Assembly: GCA_041488375.1 (NCBI GenBank)
Contig: JBGPPD010000002.1
Location: 16,287 to 80,286 of the forward strand
DNA from: JAABQT01 sp041488375
GTDB taxonomy: Bacteria > Pseudomonadota > Gammaproteobacteria > Burkholderiales > SG8-39
DNA length: 64,000 nt
Direction: 5' to 3'
Made by a program: the position numbers and the translations under genes. The notes beneath the pieces are model-generated. The model had not been told where the DNA came from, did no database searches, and worked only from the letters and a program-made list of their open reading frames with translations. Positions within the stretch are counted from its first letter, which is position 1. Every line of letters begins with the position of its first letter. Shown in pieces: positions 8,864-20,773 of this stretch.

Positions 8864-10519
8864 CTAGCGCGCCAGGGGCAGCTGCACGCGTACCACCACG
8901 CCGTCGCCGGAGCCCAGGTTCGCCGCCTCGATGGCGCCGCCGTGGAACTCTGCGATCAGCCGTGCCACGTACAGGCCCAGGCCCAGGTGCGGACCGCCGC
9001 CCGCGCGCTCGCCCCGCACCGAGACCATCGAGTCGAACAGCCGCCCACGCATTTCCGCCGGCAGCAGCGGGCCCTTGTTCTGCACCGACAGCACAGCCGC
9101 GCCATCGACTTGCTCCAGGACAATCCGCACCGGCTCGCCGGACCTGGAGAACTCGACCGCGTTCTCCACCAGCTTGTCGAGCAGTTGCGCCGCGAGATCC
9201 GCCGCGCCGGCGACCGGCAGCGCGCTGCCGGGCAGCTCGAGGTCGAACGGCACCCGCGCATAGGCCAGCCGGTAACCCTCGACACAGCCCCGCACCAGCC
9301 CTTCGAGGTCGAAACGCTCGCGCTCGGCGGTGCGCAGGCTTTGTTCCAGGCGGCTCGCTTCGCTCATTCTTTGCAGAATGGTATTCAGCCGCGCCAGTCC
9401 CTGTTCTGCACGCTCGATGTAGGTCCGCGATTCGGCGGCATCCGTGGCCAGTTTCAGGTTCTCCAGCGAAGAACGCACCACTGCAATCGGCGTGCGCAGT
9501 TCGTGTGACAGCCGCCCCGCCATGCTTTCCAGATAGGCGTGGTGCTGCGCGAGCTTGGCCAGCATCGCGGAAAAGCTGCGTGACAGGTCGCCGATCTCGT
9601 CGCCGGCCTCCGAGCCCGCGGACAGGCGCGCGATGCGGCCGCGCGCATCGATCGCGCTTTCCGCCTCGTCGCGCAGGCGCCGGATGCGATGCGACAGCCA
9701 GGAGGCATACGCGATCAGCATCGCCGCGGCGCCGAGGAAAACCGTCAGCGTGAGGGCGAGCAGCCGTTCCAGCGCTTCGCTGCGCAACGTGGCGATCGGA
9801 TTGGTGGTCTCCTCCACCACCACCGCGCCCGCGACCTCGTTGTGGTTCCAGACCGGGTGCGCCGCGGACACGACCACGGCTCGGCCGTCGGCGGTGCGCC
9901 GCGTGCGGCTGCCCGGCGTTCCCTGCAGCGCGGCCGCGATATCGCGTCCGGTGGCCAGCACGTCATCGGGCACCGCCTCGGCAAAATCTTCGCGCGGGCG
10001 CCGAATCAGCCAACCGGCAAAAGCGTGCCATGTCTCGCGCATCAGCCCGCCTTCCTCGGCGGGCGGCTCCGGGCGGCGCAGGCTGCCGGCCAAGGCCAGC
10101 ACCTGGTAGCGGCGGTTCACCACCCAGATGCGCGATTCGGTGCGCTGCACGCCACGCAGGATCGCCGCGATGTCCTCCTGCGCGGCGCGGGCGGCGAGCG
10201 CGGCTTCACGCGCCAGGGGAACCGGCGCTGCCGCCGGATCGAGGAGGCGTCCTTCGCTCTCCGCGATGCGCTGCAGCTCGAGCTCCGCCTCGCGGCGCAT
10301 GGCGTCGTCCCGCTCCGGCAAGGCCACCAGCAGCTGCGGGCGATCGTGCAGCGCCGTGGCAATGGCGCGCGCCGTGCCGACGAGCGCTCGCTGCTGGCCC
10401 TCCAGCAGCACTTGCTCCAGTTCATTCACGTAGCGCACCCCCACCCACGGCAGCGCGAGCAGGACCAGCGCCACCAGCGCCAACCTGGCGCGCAAGCCGA
10501 GCCGGAAGCGCCGCTTCAC
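8864..10519 (-). CDS. sensor histidine kinase of a proteobacterial dedicated sortase system
   Basis: This 551-residue kinase has an N-terminal membrane span (LVALVLLALPWVGV), a long periplasmic sensing region, a second span near residue 265, and a HAMP linker. The phosphoacceptor helix RLSHELRTPIAVV places the histidine near residue 339. An ATPase domain carries NAVEFSR and GLGLYVARLIAEFHGG. The GTG start overlaps the stop of the response regulator gene (GTGA). The pair lies divergent from a VIT/von Willebrand protein and a class GN sortase, the arrangement described for dedicated sortase systems. It probably controls production of that target in response to an envelope cue. The signal is unknown. 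Confidence 0.88.
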   Translation of the reverse strand: MKRRFRLGLRARLALVALVLLALPWVGVRYVNELEQVLLEGQQRALVGTARAIATALHDRPQLLVALPERDDAMRREAELELQRIAESEGRLLDPAAAPVPLAREAALAARAAQEDIAAILRGVQRTESRIWVVNRRYQVLALAGSLRRPEPPAEEGGLMRETWHAFAGWLIRRPREDFAEAVPDDVLATGRDIAAALQGTPGSRTRRTADGRAVVVSAAHPVWNHNEVAGAVVVEETTNPIATLRSEALERLLALTLTVFLGAAAMLIAYASWLSHRIRRLRDEAESAIDARGRIARLSAGSEAGDEIGDLSRSFSAMLAKLAQHHAYLESMAGRLSHELRTPIAVVRSSLENLKLATDAAESRTYIERAEQGLARLNTILQRMSEASRLEQSLRTAERERFDLEGLVRGCVEGYRLAYARVPFDLELPGSALPVAGAADLAAQLLDKLVENAVEFSRSGEPVRIVLEQVDGAAVLSVQNKGPLLPAEMRGRLFDSMVSVRGERAGGGPHLGLGLYVARLIAEFHGGAIEAANLGSGDGVVVRVQLPLAR

Positions 10520-11205
10520 TCCTTCCAACGGTAGCCCATGCCGTAGGCCGTCTCGATCTGGTCGAACGCGGGGTCCACTCCCTGGAACTTGCGCCGCACG
10601 CGCTTGACGTGCGAGGTCACGGTGCCGTCGTCCACGACCAGGTTGGCCTCGCGCATCAGCTGCTCGCGGTTCTTCACATGACCCGGGTGTCTGGCCAGGG
10701 CATGCACCATCCAGAACTCGGTGAGGGTGAGCGGCACCGGCTTGCCGTGCCAGGCGACGGCGAAGCGCTTCAGATCCAGGCTCAAGGCGCCGCGCTCGAT
10801 GGTCTCCTCGAGCGCCTGCGGTTCGCGCGAAAGTTCCGCGCGACGGAACAGCGCGCTGATGCGTGCCAGCAGGTGCGGCAGGCTCACATCCTTGGTCAGG
10901 TAGTCGTCCGCGCCGAGGCGCAGGCCCGACACCACGTCGAAGTCGCTGTCGCGCGCGGTGAGGAAAATGATCGGCAGTGTCGCGGACAGCGCGCGCAACT
11001 CGCGGCACAGCGTGAAGCCCGCATCCGCATCGCTGCCCAGGCCGATGTCGATGATCGCCAGATCCGGCAGGCGCGTGCGCGCCGCGGACAGCGCCTCGGC
11101 GCGCCCCGCGTAGGCGCCAACCTCGAATCCGTGCTTGCGCAGCGCTTCGCTGTAGTTGGCGCGGATGGCCGGATCGTCCTCGACGATGGCGATGCGGCGG
11201 GACAT
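10516..11205 (-). CDS. OmpR-family response regulator of the dedicated sortase system
   Basis: The 229-residue regulator has a receiver domain with acidic pocket VEDD, phosphorylation site D53 in IIDIGLG, the switch threonine in FLTARD and the conserved lysine in LTKD. The C-terminal winged helix (LTLTEFWMVHAL, ending TAYGMGYRWKE) is OmpR/PhoB type. It pairs with the kinase gene overlapping its stop. Its start lies about 160 bases from the divergent sortase-target gene, whose promoter is the obvious candidate target. The family assignment rests on gene context more than on diagnostic residues. Confidence 0.88.
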   Translation of the reverse strand: MSRRIAIVEDDPAIRANYSEALRKHGFEVGAYAGRAEALSAARTRLPDLAIIDIGLGSDADAGFTLCRELRALSATLPIIFLTARDSDFDVVSGLRLGADDYLTKDVSLPHLLARISALFRRAELSREPQALEETIERGALSLDLKRFAVAWHGKPVPLTLTEFWMVHALARHPGHVKNREQLMREANLVVDDGTVTSHVKRVRRKFQGVDPAFDQIETAYGMGYRWKE

Positions 11206-11363
11206 GGCGGGCGACTATAGCCCAACGCCGCCGCCGCCGCGGCGCCTGCCATGGGATTGCCAGAATTCTTCGCCGCCTTTGCTCCGTCCGGACGCGGCGC
11301 GGCCTCCGCCGGCTCGTGCAATGCATGCTCAGCAGCAGCGTCAACTCCGAGGACACCGCCGCC
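11206..11363. promoter_or_regulatory. divergent regulatory region of the sortase system
   Basis: These 158 bases separate the response regulator from the sortase target. A short GCC-repeat tract lies around 11225-11240. I see no convincing -10/-35 pair and no clear direct repeat for an OmpR-type regulator. Both promoters must lie here or just inside the coding ends. Two in-frame codons, GTG at 11316 and ATG at 11325, could extend the target protein upstream. Confidence 0.4.
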
Positions 11364-13469
11364 ATGCCGAGCCGGACACCTTCCGCCAGCGCCCGCGTCG
11401 TCGCCTACGACCTGCTTGCGTTCATCGCGCTTGCGGTGGCCATCGCCTTGGCCGCCGCCGCGGTGCTGACCGCCACGGTCCTCCTGCTCGCCGGCCGCGC
11501 CGAAGCAGCCCCGGGCACCGAGCAGGAGCCGGGCGCCTTGCTGCTTCGCACTCTGGACGGCAGGCGGGCGGCGAGCGCGCCGCTGCTGTCCACGGAGGTC
11601 ACCTTCCGCGTCTCCGGCATGCTGGCCAGGGCGCGAGTCGTGCAGACCTTCCACAACGCCACCGCCGACTGGGTCGAGGGTGTCTATGTGTTCCCGCTGC
11701 CGGAAAACGCCGCCGTGGATCGTCTGCAGTTGCGCGTCGGCGAGCGCCTGATCGAAGGGGAAATCCGCGAGCGCGACGCCGCGCGCCGCGCCTACCAGCA
11801 GGCGCGCGCCGCCGGCCAGCGCACCGCCCTGATGGACCAGGAGCGTCCCAACCTCTTCACCACCCGCGTCGCCAACATCGGGCCGCAGCAATTGGTCGCG
11901 GTCGAACTGGAGTACCAGCAGACCCTGCGTTACGACAACGGGCGCTATTCGCTGCGCTTCCCGATGGTCGTGGCGCCGCGCTACATCGCCGGCAACCTCA
12001 AGGTATCGGCGACGGAGCAACTCGGCTGGAGCCCGAACACGGACCAGGTGGCGGACGCCGCACGCATCACGCCGCCCGTGCTACGGCCCGAGGCGGGACC
12101 AGCCAACCCGGTATCGATCCGCGTCGAGCTGGATGCCGGCGTGCCAATCGCGCAGCTGGACAGCCCCTACCATCCCGTGGACGTGCGCACCATTTCGGCA
12201 AGCCGGCGCCTGGTCGAACTGGCTGACGGTGCAGTGCCGGCCAACAAGGACTTCGAATTGACCTGGGCGCCGCACGCCGGGGCCGCGCCGCAGCTGGCGT
12301 GGTTCACTGAGCAAAAGGCGGGTCGCCACTACGGCTTGCTGATGGTGCTGCCGCCCGCCGCTGCGCCGGGCGCACGGCTCCCCCGTGAAGTCGTGTTCGT
12401 GCTGGATACCTCGGGCTCGATGGCAGGCGCGTCGATCCGCCAGGCCAGGGACGCGCTCGAGTTGGCGCTGTTGCGGCTCGCCCCGGGAGATCGCTTCAAT
12501 GTCATCGAATTCAATTCGACGGCGCAGTCGCTGTTTGCCGGACCGCAGCCAGTGAACCCGCGCAACGTGCGGCGCGCGATCGATTGGGTGCGCTCGCTGC
12601 AGGCGCGCGGCGGCACCGAGATGGCCGCTGCGCTGCAGCTGGCGCTCGACGGCTCCGACGGCGGCGTTCGCGTACGCCAAGTGGTGTTCCTGACCGACGG
12701 GGCGGTGGGCAACGAAGAGGCGCTATGCAATCTGATCCGCGAGCGTCTCGGCGACACACGCCTGTTCACCATCGGCATCGGCTCGGCGCCAAACAGCCAT
12801 TTCATGACCAAGGCGGCGCAACTTGGCCGAGGGACGTTTACCTACATCGGCCGCATCGAGGAGGTGCAGGCGAAGATGGGCGAGCTGTTCGCCAAGCTCG
12901 AATCGCCGGTCCTCAAGGGCCTCGAAGTGCATTGGCCGCAGGGCGTGCACGCACAAGCCTGGCCCACCCGCATCCCGGATCTGTATGCCGGCGAGCCCGT
13001 GGTGCTCGTTGTGGCGCTCGAGCGACTCGAGGGCGAGGTGCGCGTCAGCGGCTTGCGCGACAACCGCACCTGGGAAGCGCTTGTGCCGCTTGCGCTCAAC
13101 GGCAACGCCGCCGGCATGGGCTCGCTCTGGGCGCGCGGCAAAGTGGAATCGCTCATCGACTCGATCCGCGAAGGCGCAAGCGAGGAGGAAGTCCGTACCC
13201 AGGTCCTCGAGTTGGCCACCGCGCATCGCCTGGTCACCAAGTACACGAGCTTTGTCGCGGTGGACAAGTCGCCAGCACTGCCGTCGGACGCGCAGCTCAA
13301 GCTCGCCGCCGTGCCGACCAATCTTCCCGAAGGCTGGGAGGCCGACAAGGTGTTCGGCGAGCTGCCGCAGGGTGCGACCGACAGCCGTTGGGCGATGCTC
13401 ACCGGGTTGCTGATGCTGCTGCCGGCGCTGGCGATGCTCTTCGCGCGGCGCCGCCGGAGCCTGGCGTGA
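11364..13469 (+). CDS. sortase target protein: VIT domain plus von Willebrand factor A domain
   Basis: The protein is about 701 residues from the chosen ATG (MPSRTP). A long hydrophobic N-terminal segment ends in AEAAPG, likely a signal peptide. A VIT (inter-alpha-trypsin) domain follows, with VQTFHNATADWVEGVYVFPLP. A von Willebrand A domain has the MIDAS motif VLDTSGSMAG near residue 348. The C-terminus is a sorting signal: LPQGA at residues 667-671, a hydrophobic span (LLMLLPALAMLFA) and an RRRR tail. This is the architecture of the single dedicated sortase substrate of some Gram-negative bacteria. The stop overlaps the sortase GTG (GTGA). The motif has G where T is usual. The start is uncertain between 11316, 11325 and 11364. 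Confidence 0.9.
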   Translation: MPSRTPSASARVVAYDLLAFIALAVAIALAAAAVLTATVLLLAGRAEAAPGTEQEPGALLLRTLDGRRAASAPLLSTEVTFRVSGMLARARVVQTFHNATADWVEGVYVFPLPENAAVDRLQLRVGERLIEGEIRERDAARRAYQQARAAGQRTALMDQERPNLFTTRVANIGPQQLVAVELEYQQTLRYDNGRYSLRFPMVVAPRYIAGNLKVSATEQLGWSPNTDQVADAARITPPVLRPEAGPANPVSIRVELDAGVPIAQLDSPYHPVDVRTISASRRLVELADGAVPANKDFELTWAPHAGAAPQLAWFTEQKAGRHYGLLMVLPPAAAPGARLPREVVFVLDTSGSMAGASIRQARDALELALLRLAPGDRFNVIEFNSTAQSLFAGPQPVNPRNVRRAIDWVRSLQARGGTEMAAALQLALDGSDGGVRVRQVVFLTDGAVGNEEALCNLIRERLGDTRLFTIGIGSAPNSHFMTKAAQLGRGTFTYIGRIEEVQAKMGELFAKLESPVLKGLEVHWPQGVHAQAWPTRIPDLYAGEPVVLVVALERLEGEVRVSGLRDNRTWEALVPLALNGNAAGMGSLWARGKVESLIDSIREGASEEEVRTQVLELATAHRLVTKYTSFVAVDKSPALPSDAQLKLAAVPTNLPEGWEADKVFGELPQGATDSRWAMLTGLLMLLPALAMLFARRRRSLA

Positions 13470-14134
13470 AACCCGAACTCTCGTGGGGCGCGGAATGCGC
13501 GTGGCCAAGGCGCGCTTCGGCGCGGAATCTTCGCAGCGCCTTGTCTTGGAGGTCCCTGGCGCTGGGCCTGTTCCTCATTGGGGCCCTGCAGTTCGGCTAC
13601 GGCGCGTGGATCCAGGCCAAGGCCTGGCTGGCGCAGGAACTCATTGCGCGCGCCTGGGCGCGTACGCTCAAGGGCGAGACCGAGGTGAAGCCCTGGCCCT
13701 GGGCCGACACTTGGCCGGTGGCGCGATTGTCTGCGCCCGGCCTGGGAGTCGAGCGCTACGTGCTTGCGGGCGCCAACGGCAGTGCGATCGCATTCGGCCC
13801 CGGCCATTTGTCCGGCACGCCGGTGCCCGGAGAGCCCGGCAACAGCGTGATCGGCGGGCACCGCGACACGCACCTCGCGTTCCTGCGCAAAGTGAAGCCG
13901 GGCGACGAACTGGTCATCGAACGCGCGGACGGCGCGCACGTCGCCTACCGGGTGCGCGAGGCGCTGGTGCTCGACAAACGCGACGTCTGGGTGGCGAAGC
14001 AGGAGGGACCGAACCGCCTCACGCTGGTCACCTGCTTTCCTTTCGACGCGCTGCGCGCCGGCGGGCCGCAGCGCTACGTGGTGTTCGCTTTCGAATCCAA
14101 GAACCGCGGCGGCGAGCGCGGGACGCGGGGCTAG
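13466..14134 (+). CDS. class GN sortase
   Basis: The 222-residue protein has one N-terminal membrane span (SLALGLFLIGALQFGYGAWI) and a sortase catalytic domain. The candidate catalytic residues are H in VIGGHRDTHLAF, C190 in LTLVTCFPFD and R in GGPQRYVVF. A sortase cleaves the sorting motif of its substrate and joins it to an envelope acceptor. The GTG start overlaps the stop of the upstream substrate gene, so enzyme and single substrate are translationally coupled. Gram-negative class GN sortases occur in exactly this context with a kinase/regulator pair. The acceptor in such cells is unknown. Confidence 0.92.
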   Translation: MKPELSWGAECAWPRRASARNLRSALSWRSLALGLFLIGALQFGYGAWIQAKAWLAQELIARAWARTLKGETEVKPWPWADTWPVARLSAPGLGVERYVLAGANGSAIAFGPGHLSGTPVPGEPGNSVIGGHRDTHLAFLRKVKPGDELVIERADGAHVAYRVREALVLDKRDVWVAKQEGPNRLTLVTCFPFDALRAGGPQRYVVFAFESKNRGGERGTRG

Positions 14135-14174
14135 CTTCCTCCTCTAGCCGCCCTCCCCGCTCGCCCGCTTCGGC

Positions 14175-15821
14175 TCAAAAGGTGGCGTAGCTCTTCACCA
14201 GGAACTGGACCTTCTTGATGCTCGGGTCCGCATCGACCGGGAACGCAATGTCCAGATGCAGCACTTTGGCGGTTGCCGAGCGGTCGTTGAGAAAGCGCAA
14301 TCCGAAGCCGAAATCGCGCAGCCAGCCGGGGTTGGTGAGGTTCTCATACGGGCCACCCCAGGCTCGCCCGACGTCGAAGAACACGGCCGCGCCGACGCGA
14401 ATCAGCTGGAAGGGGTACCAGTCCGTGTAGACCCTCTCCTCGAGGGTGAACAGAGCGCGCTGGTTGCCGCTCTGATAGCGCATCGGATAGCCGCGCATCC
14501 CGCTGTCGCCACCGAGGAGCAGTTGGTCCGAGGCAAGTGGATTCCTTACCAGGTCAACGCCCGCCGCAGCGTAAAAAAGTCCGCGCGGCCCTTGCTGCAG
14601 GAAATAGCGCGTGGAGGCGCCATAGAATTGCCGCTCGCCACGCCCGTCGCCGTATTGTCCGGAGAGTCTGACCCCGGTCTGCAAGTCGCTGCTGCTGCCC
14701 GTGCGAAAGCCCTTGCTGATTTCGCCGGAATACAGCCACAGGTCCCGCGTCGATCCAAGTCCGGAAGAGGTTCGACCCAGTTGCACCCGCGAGTAGAGGC
14801 CCATGGAAACGAATTCAGGGCGGCCGATCTTGTCCCGGTTGGCCATCTTGACATAGCCGTCCTCGATGACTTCGTAGCGCACAAACGGGTATGCCAGCGT
14901 TTGATCGGCGGGCACTTGCGCCGGCGCGGGCAGGGCCGGGTCGATCTGGTACGCGTCTTCCTGATAGCCGACACCGACGGAATAGCGCTGCACCCATCCG
15001 CCCACCAGGCCATCCGACCAGCCGCCGTAGACTTCGCCCGACTGCTGCTGGTGACGATACTGCGCGACGATGGCGCTATTGGTGTAGATCGAATCGATCT
15101 GCTCGAACTTTCCAATGGAGACGCCAAGTGCCCATCGCGTGTCGAGCGCATAGAAAGGCCGCGCCAGCGAAAACGAGTGCGCGTAGCCGTCGCTGTTGGT
15201 GGCGGTCCGGTAGTCGAATGTCGTCCAGTTGCCGAAGAGCTGGTTGTGGGCGATCTCGAACTCGTTTCCCGAGCGGTCTACCGAGGAGCTGCGCGATACG
15301 CCCACGGCGACGCCGGTGCCGAACAGGTTCTGTTCCTTCACCGACAGTCCGGTCGAATTGCTGCCGCCGCCGCGGCTGAAGCTGCCGCCCGGTTCCAGCG
15401 TCCAGGTGTCGCGCGTGCGCACTTCGATGTCGACAACGCCGTCGCGAACCGCCGCCGGCCGGATGCTCACGTCATACAGGTAGCGGGTGTTGCGCAGCAG
15501 GCGCTCGGACTCTTCGATGAGGCGCAGCGAGACGCGCTCGCCGCTGCGAAACAACAGCGAACGTTGGATCACGCTCGGGCGGGTACGGATATGCAGCCAG
15601 TTCGCCAGCCGGTACAGCGAACTGTTTTCCTTCGGGTTTTCCAGGTCGAAGATATTCTGCGGATTGATGCGCACCTCGCCGATGACGGCACCGGCCGCCT
15701 CGAGCTCGGCAAAGGACGGAACGACCGTGTCGCGCACGGCGTCGTCCGCGATCGCGGGCAAGCAGTGGCACAGGGCGGCGATGCAGGCCGACAGCACAAA
15801 CCGCCTGGACGTCTGCACCAT
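14175..15821 (-). CDS. BamA/TamA-like outer-membrane protein with one POTRA-like domain
   Basis: From the ATG giving MVQTSRR the protein is 548 residues (an ATG eleven codons upstream is possible). A signal peptide ends near AIADD. Residues about 40-140 look like a single POTRA domain (IGEVRINPQNIF to DIEVRTRDTW). The remainder is a 16-strand-type barrel with alternating residues, the family motif GMRGYP and a C-terminal phenylalanine, the usual signal for outer-membrane insertion. It lacks the five POTRA repeats of true BamA, so it is a shorter surface-antigen (D15) relative. It converges on the sortase gene; whether it belongs to that system is unknown. Confidence 0.82.
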   Translation of the reverse strand: MVQTSRRFVLSACIAALCHCLPAIADDAVRDTVVPSFAELEAAGAVIGEVRINPQNIFDLENPKENSSLYRLANWLHIRTRPSVIQRSLLFRSGERVSLRLIEESERLLRNTRYLYDVSIRPAAVRDGVVDIEVRTRDTWTLEPGGSFSRGGGSNSTGLSVKEQNLFGTGVAVGVSRSSSVDRSGNEFEIAHNQLFGNWTTFDYRTATNSDGYAHSFSLARPFYALDTRWALGVSIGKFEQIDSIYTNSAIVAQYRHQQQSGEVYGGWSDGLVGGWVQRYSVGVGYQEDAYQIDPALPAPAQVPADQTLAYPFVRYEVIEDGYVKMANRDKIGRPEFVSMGLYSRVQLGRTSSGLGSTRDLWLYSGEISKGFRTGSSSDLQTGVRLSGQYGDGRGERQFYGASTRYFLQQGPRGLFYAAAGVDLVRNPLASDQLLLGGDSGMRGYPMRYQSGNQRALFTLEERVYTDWYPFQLIRVGAAVFFDVGRAWGGPYENLTNPGWLRDFGFGLRFLNDRSATAKVLHLDIAFPVDADPSIKKVQFLVKSYATF

Positions 15822-15905
15822 TTCCCGGTGACGACCCGCGCGCGCCGGCTTCATGGAACATGATGCCGACGCGGCGTGCGCCGGGTCAAGCGTGCGGCGC
15901 GTACG

Positions 15906-16327
15906 TTACTTGCGGCGTAGCTTGCGGATCGCCGCGAGCTGCGCGGCGAGCATCGCCAGCTCCCCTTCCACCGCGGCGATCTCCTGCTTGTCCTGCGCCT
16001 TGGCGCGGGCCTCTTCGGCCTTCTTGATGGCCTCGTTCGCCTTCGCCTCATCGAGGTCGTGGCCGCGGATCGCCGTGTCGGCAAGCACCGTGATCACCTT
16101 GGGCTGTACTTCGAGGATGCCGCCGGCGACAAAAATCAATTCTTCCGCGCCGCCGCCCGCCGGGGTGATGCGCACCGTCCCCGGCCTGATGCGCGTGATC
16201 AGCGGCGCATGGCGCGGATAGATGCCGAGCTCTCCCGCTTCGCCGGGAAGAACGACGAACTCCGCCTCGCCCGAGTAGATCGAGGCTTCAGCGCTGACGA
16301 CATCGACGTGGATGGTGGCGGTAGCCA

Positions 16328-16328
<1 letters not shown>
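15906..16328 (-). CDS. atpC: F1 ATP synthase epsilon subunit
   Basis: The 140-residue subunit has the N-terminal beta-sandwich (HVDVVSAEASIYSGEAEFV, then GELGIYPRHAPL) and the C-terminal helical hairpin ending AIRKLRRK. In F1 it forms part of the central stalk and couples rotation and inhibition. The ATG shares one base with the atpD stop (TAATG), so translation is coupled. It is the last gene of the atp operon. No terminator is apparent in the short gap before the neighbouring outer-membrane gene, which runs in the same direction further upstream. Confidence 0.96.
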
Positions 16329-17758
<1,430 letters not shown>

Positions 17759-17769
17759 GGTTCGATTCC

Positions 17770-18633
17770 TTAAACGGCGGCTGCGCCGCCCACGATTTCG
17801 GAAAGCTCTTTGGTGATGCCGGCCTGGCGGTTCTTGTTGTAGATCAGCGTCAGGTCGTCGATCAGGTCGCGCGCGTTGTCGGAAGCGGCCTTCATCGCCA
17901 CCATGCGCGCCGACTGCTCGGAGGCCATGTTCTCGGCCACCGCCTGGAAAATGATCGCCTCGATGTAGCGCGTCATCACCTGGTCGAGCACCGCCTTCGC
18001 CTCCGGCTCATACAGGTAGTCCCACACCGTCTCGGGGGCGCCCAGGCGCTCGCCGGAGAGCGGCAGCAGCTGCTCGATCACCGGCTCCTGCTTCATGGTG
18101 TTGACGAAGCGCGTGTAGCCGATCATCAGGCGGTCGAAGCGATCCTTGGTGTAACCGTCCAGCATCACCTTGATGGTGCCGATCAGCTTGTCCATCTGCG
18201 GGCGATCGCCCAGCTGCACCGCGTGCGACACGATGTTCGCCCCCAGGCGCTGCATGAAGCCGAAGCCCTTGTTGCCGATGCAGCAGACGTCGACCTCCTC
18301 GCCTTCGGATTGCCAGGTCTTATACTGGCTGAGCACCATGCGCAGCAGGTTCGTGTTCAGCGCGCCGCACAGGCCCTTGTCGGTGGTGATCACGATCAGG
18401 CCGACGCGCTTTACGGTGTCGCGCGAGACCAGGAACGGATGCCGGTACTCCGGGTTGGCGTGGCTGATGTGCGCGGCGACATTGCGGATCTTCTCGCCGT
18501 AGGGACGCGTGTGGCGCATGCGCTCCTGTGCCTTCCTCATCTTGGAGGCGGCGACCATTTCCATGGCCTTGGTGATCTTCCGAGTGTTCTGCACACTCTT
18601 GATCTTCACCCGAATTTCTTTGGTGCCCGGCAT
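17770..18633 (-). CDS. atpG: F1 ATP synthase gamma subunit
   Basis: The 287-residue rotor subunit begins with the conserved MPGTKEIRVKIKSVQNTRKITKAMEMV helix in two blocks and ends with TLIYNKNRQAGITKELSEI. Both ends form the coiled coil that turns inside the alpha3-beta3 ring. It sits between atpA (44-base gap) and atpD (11-base gap), the standard order. Its length equals that of the E. coli subunit. Confidence 0.98.
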   Translation of the reverse strand: MPGTKEIRVKIKSVQNTRKITKAMEMVAASKMRKAQERMRHTRPYGEKIRNVAAHISHANPEYRHPFLVSRDTVKRVGLIVITTDKGLCGALNTNLLRMVLSQYKTWQSEGEEVDVCCIGNKGFGFMQRLGANIVSHAVQLGDRPQMDKLIGTIKVMLDGYTKDRFDRLMIGYTRFVNTMKQEPVIEQLLPLSGERLGAPETVWDYLYEPEAKAVLDQVMTRYIEAIIFQAVAENMASEQSARMVAMKAASDNARDLIDDLTLIYNKNRQAGITKELSEIVGGAAAV

Positions 18634-18677
18634 AGTTTCGAACAGGGGAACCTAGGATCCCCCGTTACCCTCCCCTT

Positions 18678-20225
<1,548 letters not shown>

Positions 20226-20234
20226 GACTGCTCC

Positions 20235-20771
20235 TTAAGCTTTCAGTGCGTTTTCGAGCGCGTTCAGCTGGGCGCGCGCGGAACCGTCGATAACCTTGTC
20301 GCCGATCACCACCTTCACCCCGCCGATCAGCGACTTGTCCACACTGACGCGGGCCCTCACCTTGCGGCCGGTCTTCTTCTCCAGGCGCGCAACCAGGTCG
20401 GCGACCTGGCCCTGGTCCATCTCGAACGCCGAGTACACCTCGGCCTCCACCGTGCCTTCACGCTGGTTCTTCAGCGCCTCGAAATGCGCGCGGATCTCCG
20501 CTACCACGTCCAAGCGGCCGTTCTCCGCCAGCACCCGCACGAAATTCTCGGCATCGCCGGAGAGCTTCCCGGCAAGGATCGATATGAACAGACCGGCGAC
20601 CTTGGCCGCCGACAGGTTCGGGTCGCCTACGGCCGCGCGCACGCGCCCGTCCGCCGCCACGGCGGCGAGATTCGCCAGCGCCGCCGACCATTCGGCGAGT
20701 TTGCCCTGCGCGTCTGCCAGCCTGAAGGCCGCTTCTGCGTAGGGACGGGCGATGGTACTGGGTTCGGCCAT
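20235..20771 (-). CDS. atpH: ATP synthase delta subunit
   Basis: The 178-residue delta subunit has the expected N-terminal helical domain (TIARPYAEAAFRLA) and the conserved C-terminal LIGGVKVVIGDKVIDGS segment. It joins the peripheral stalk (b subunits) to the top of F1. It starts two bases after the atpF stop and ends nine bases before atpA, in the usual operon position. Confidence 0.96.
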   Translation of the reverse strand: MAEPSTIARPYAEAAFRLADAQGKLAEWSAALANLAAVAADGRVRAAVGDPNLSAAKVAGLFISILAGKLSGDAENFVRVLAENGRLDVVAEIRAHFEALKNQREGTVEAEVYSAFEMDQGQVADLVARLEKKTGRKVRARVSVDKSLIGGVKVVIGDKVIDGSARAQLNALENALKA

Positions 20772-20773
20772 GC

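Noticed and set aside
11223..11242. GCC-repeat tract as a possible functional repeat or slippage switch
   Set aside because: It is short, imperfect, lies outside the coding frame, and is common in DNA of this composition.
10520..11365. Upstream extension of the histidine kinase frame through the response regulator
   Set aside because: The regulator reads cleanly in its own frame, and the kinase begins at the GTG overlapping its stop.
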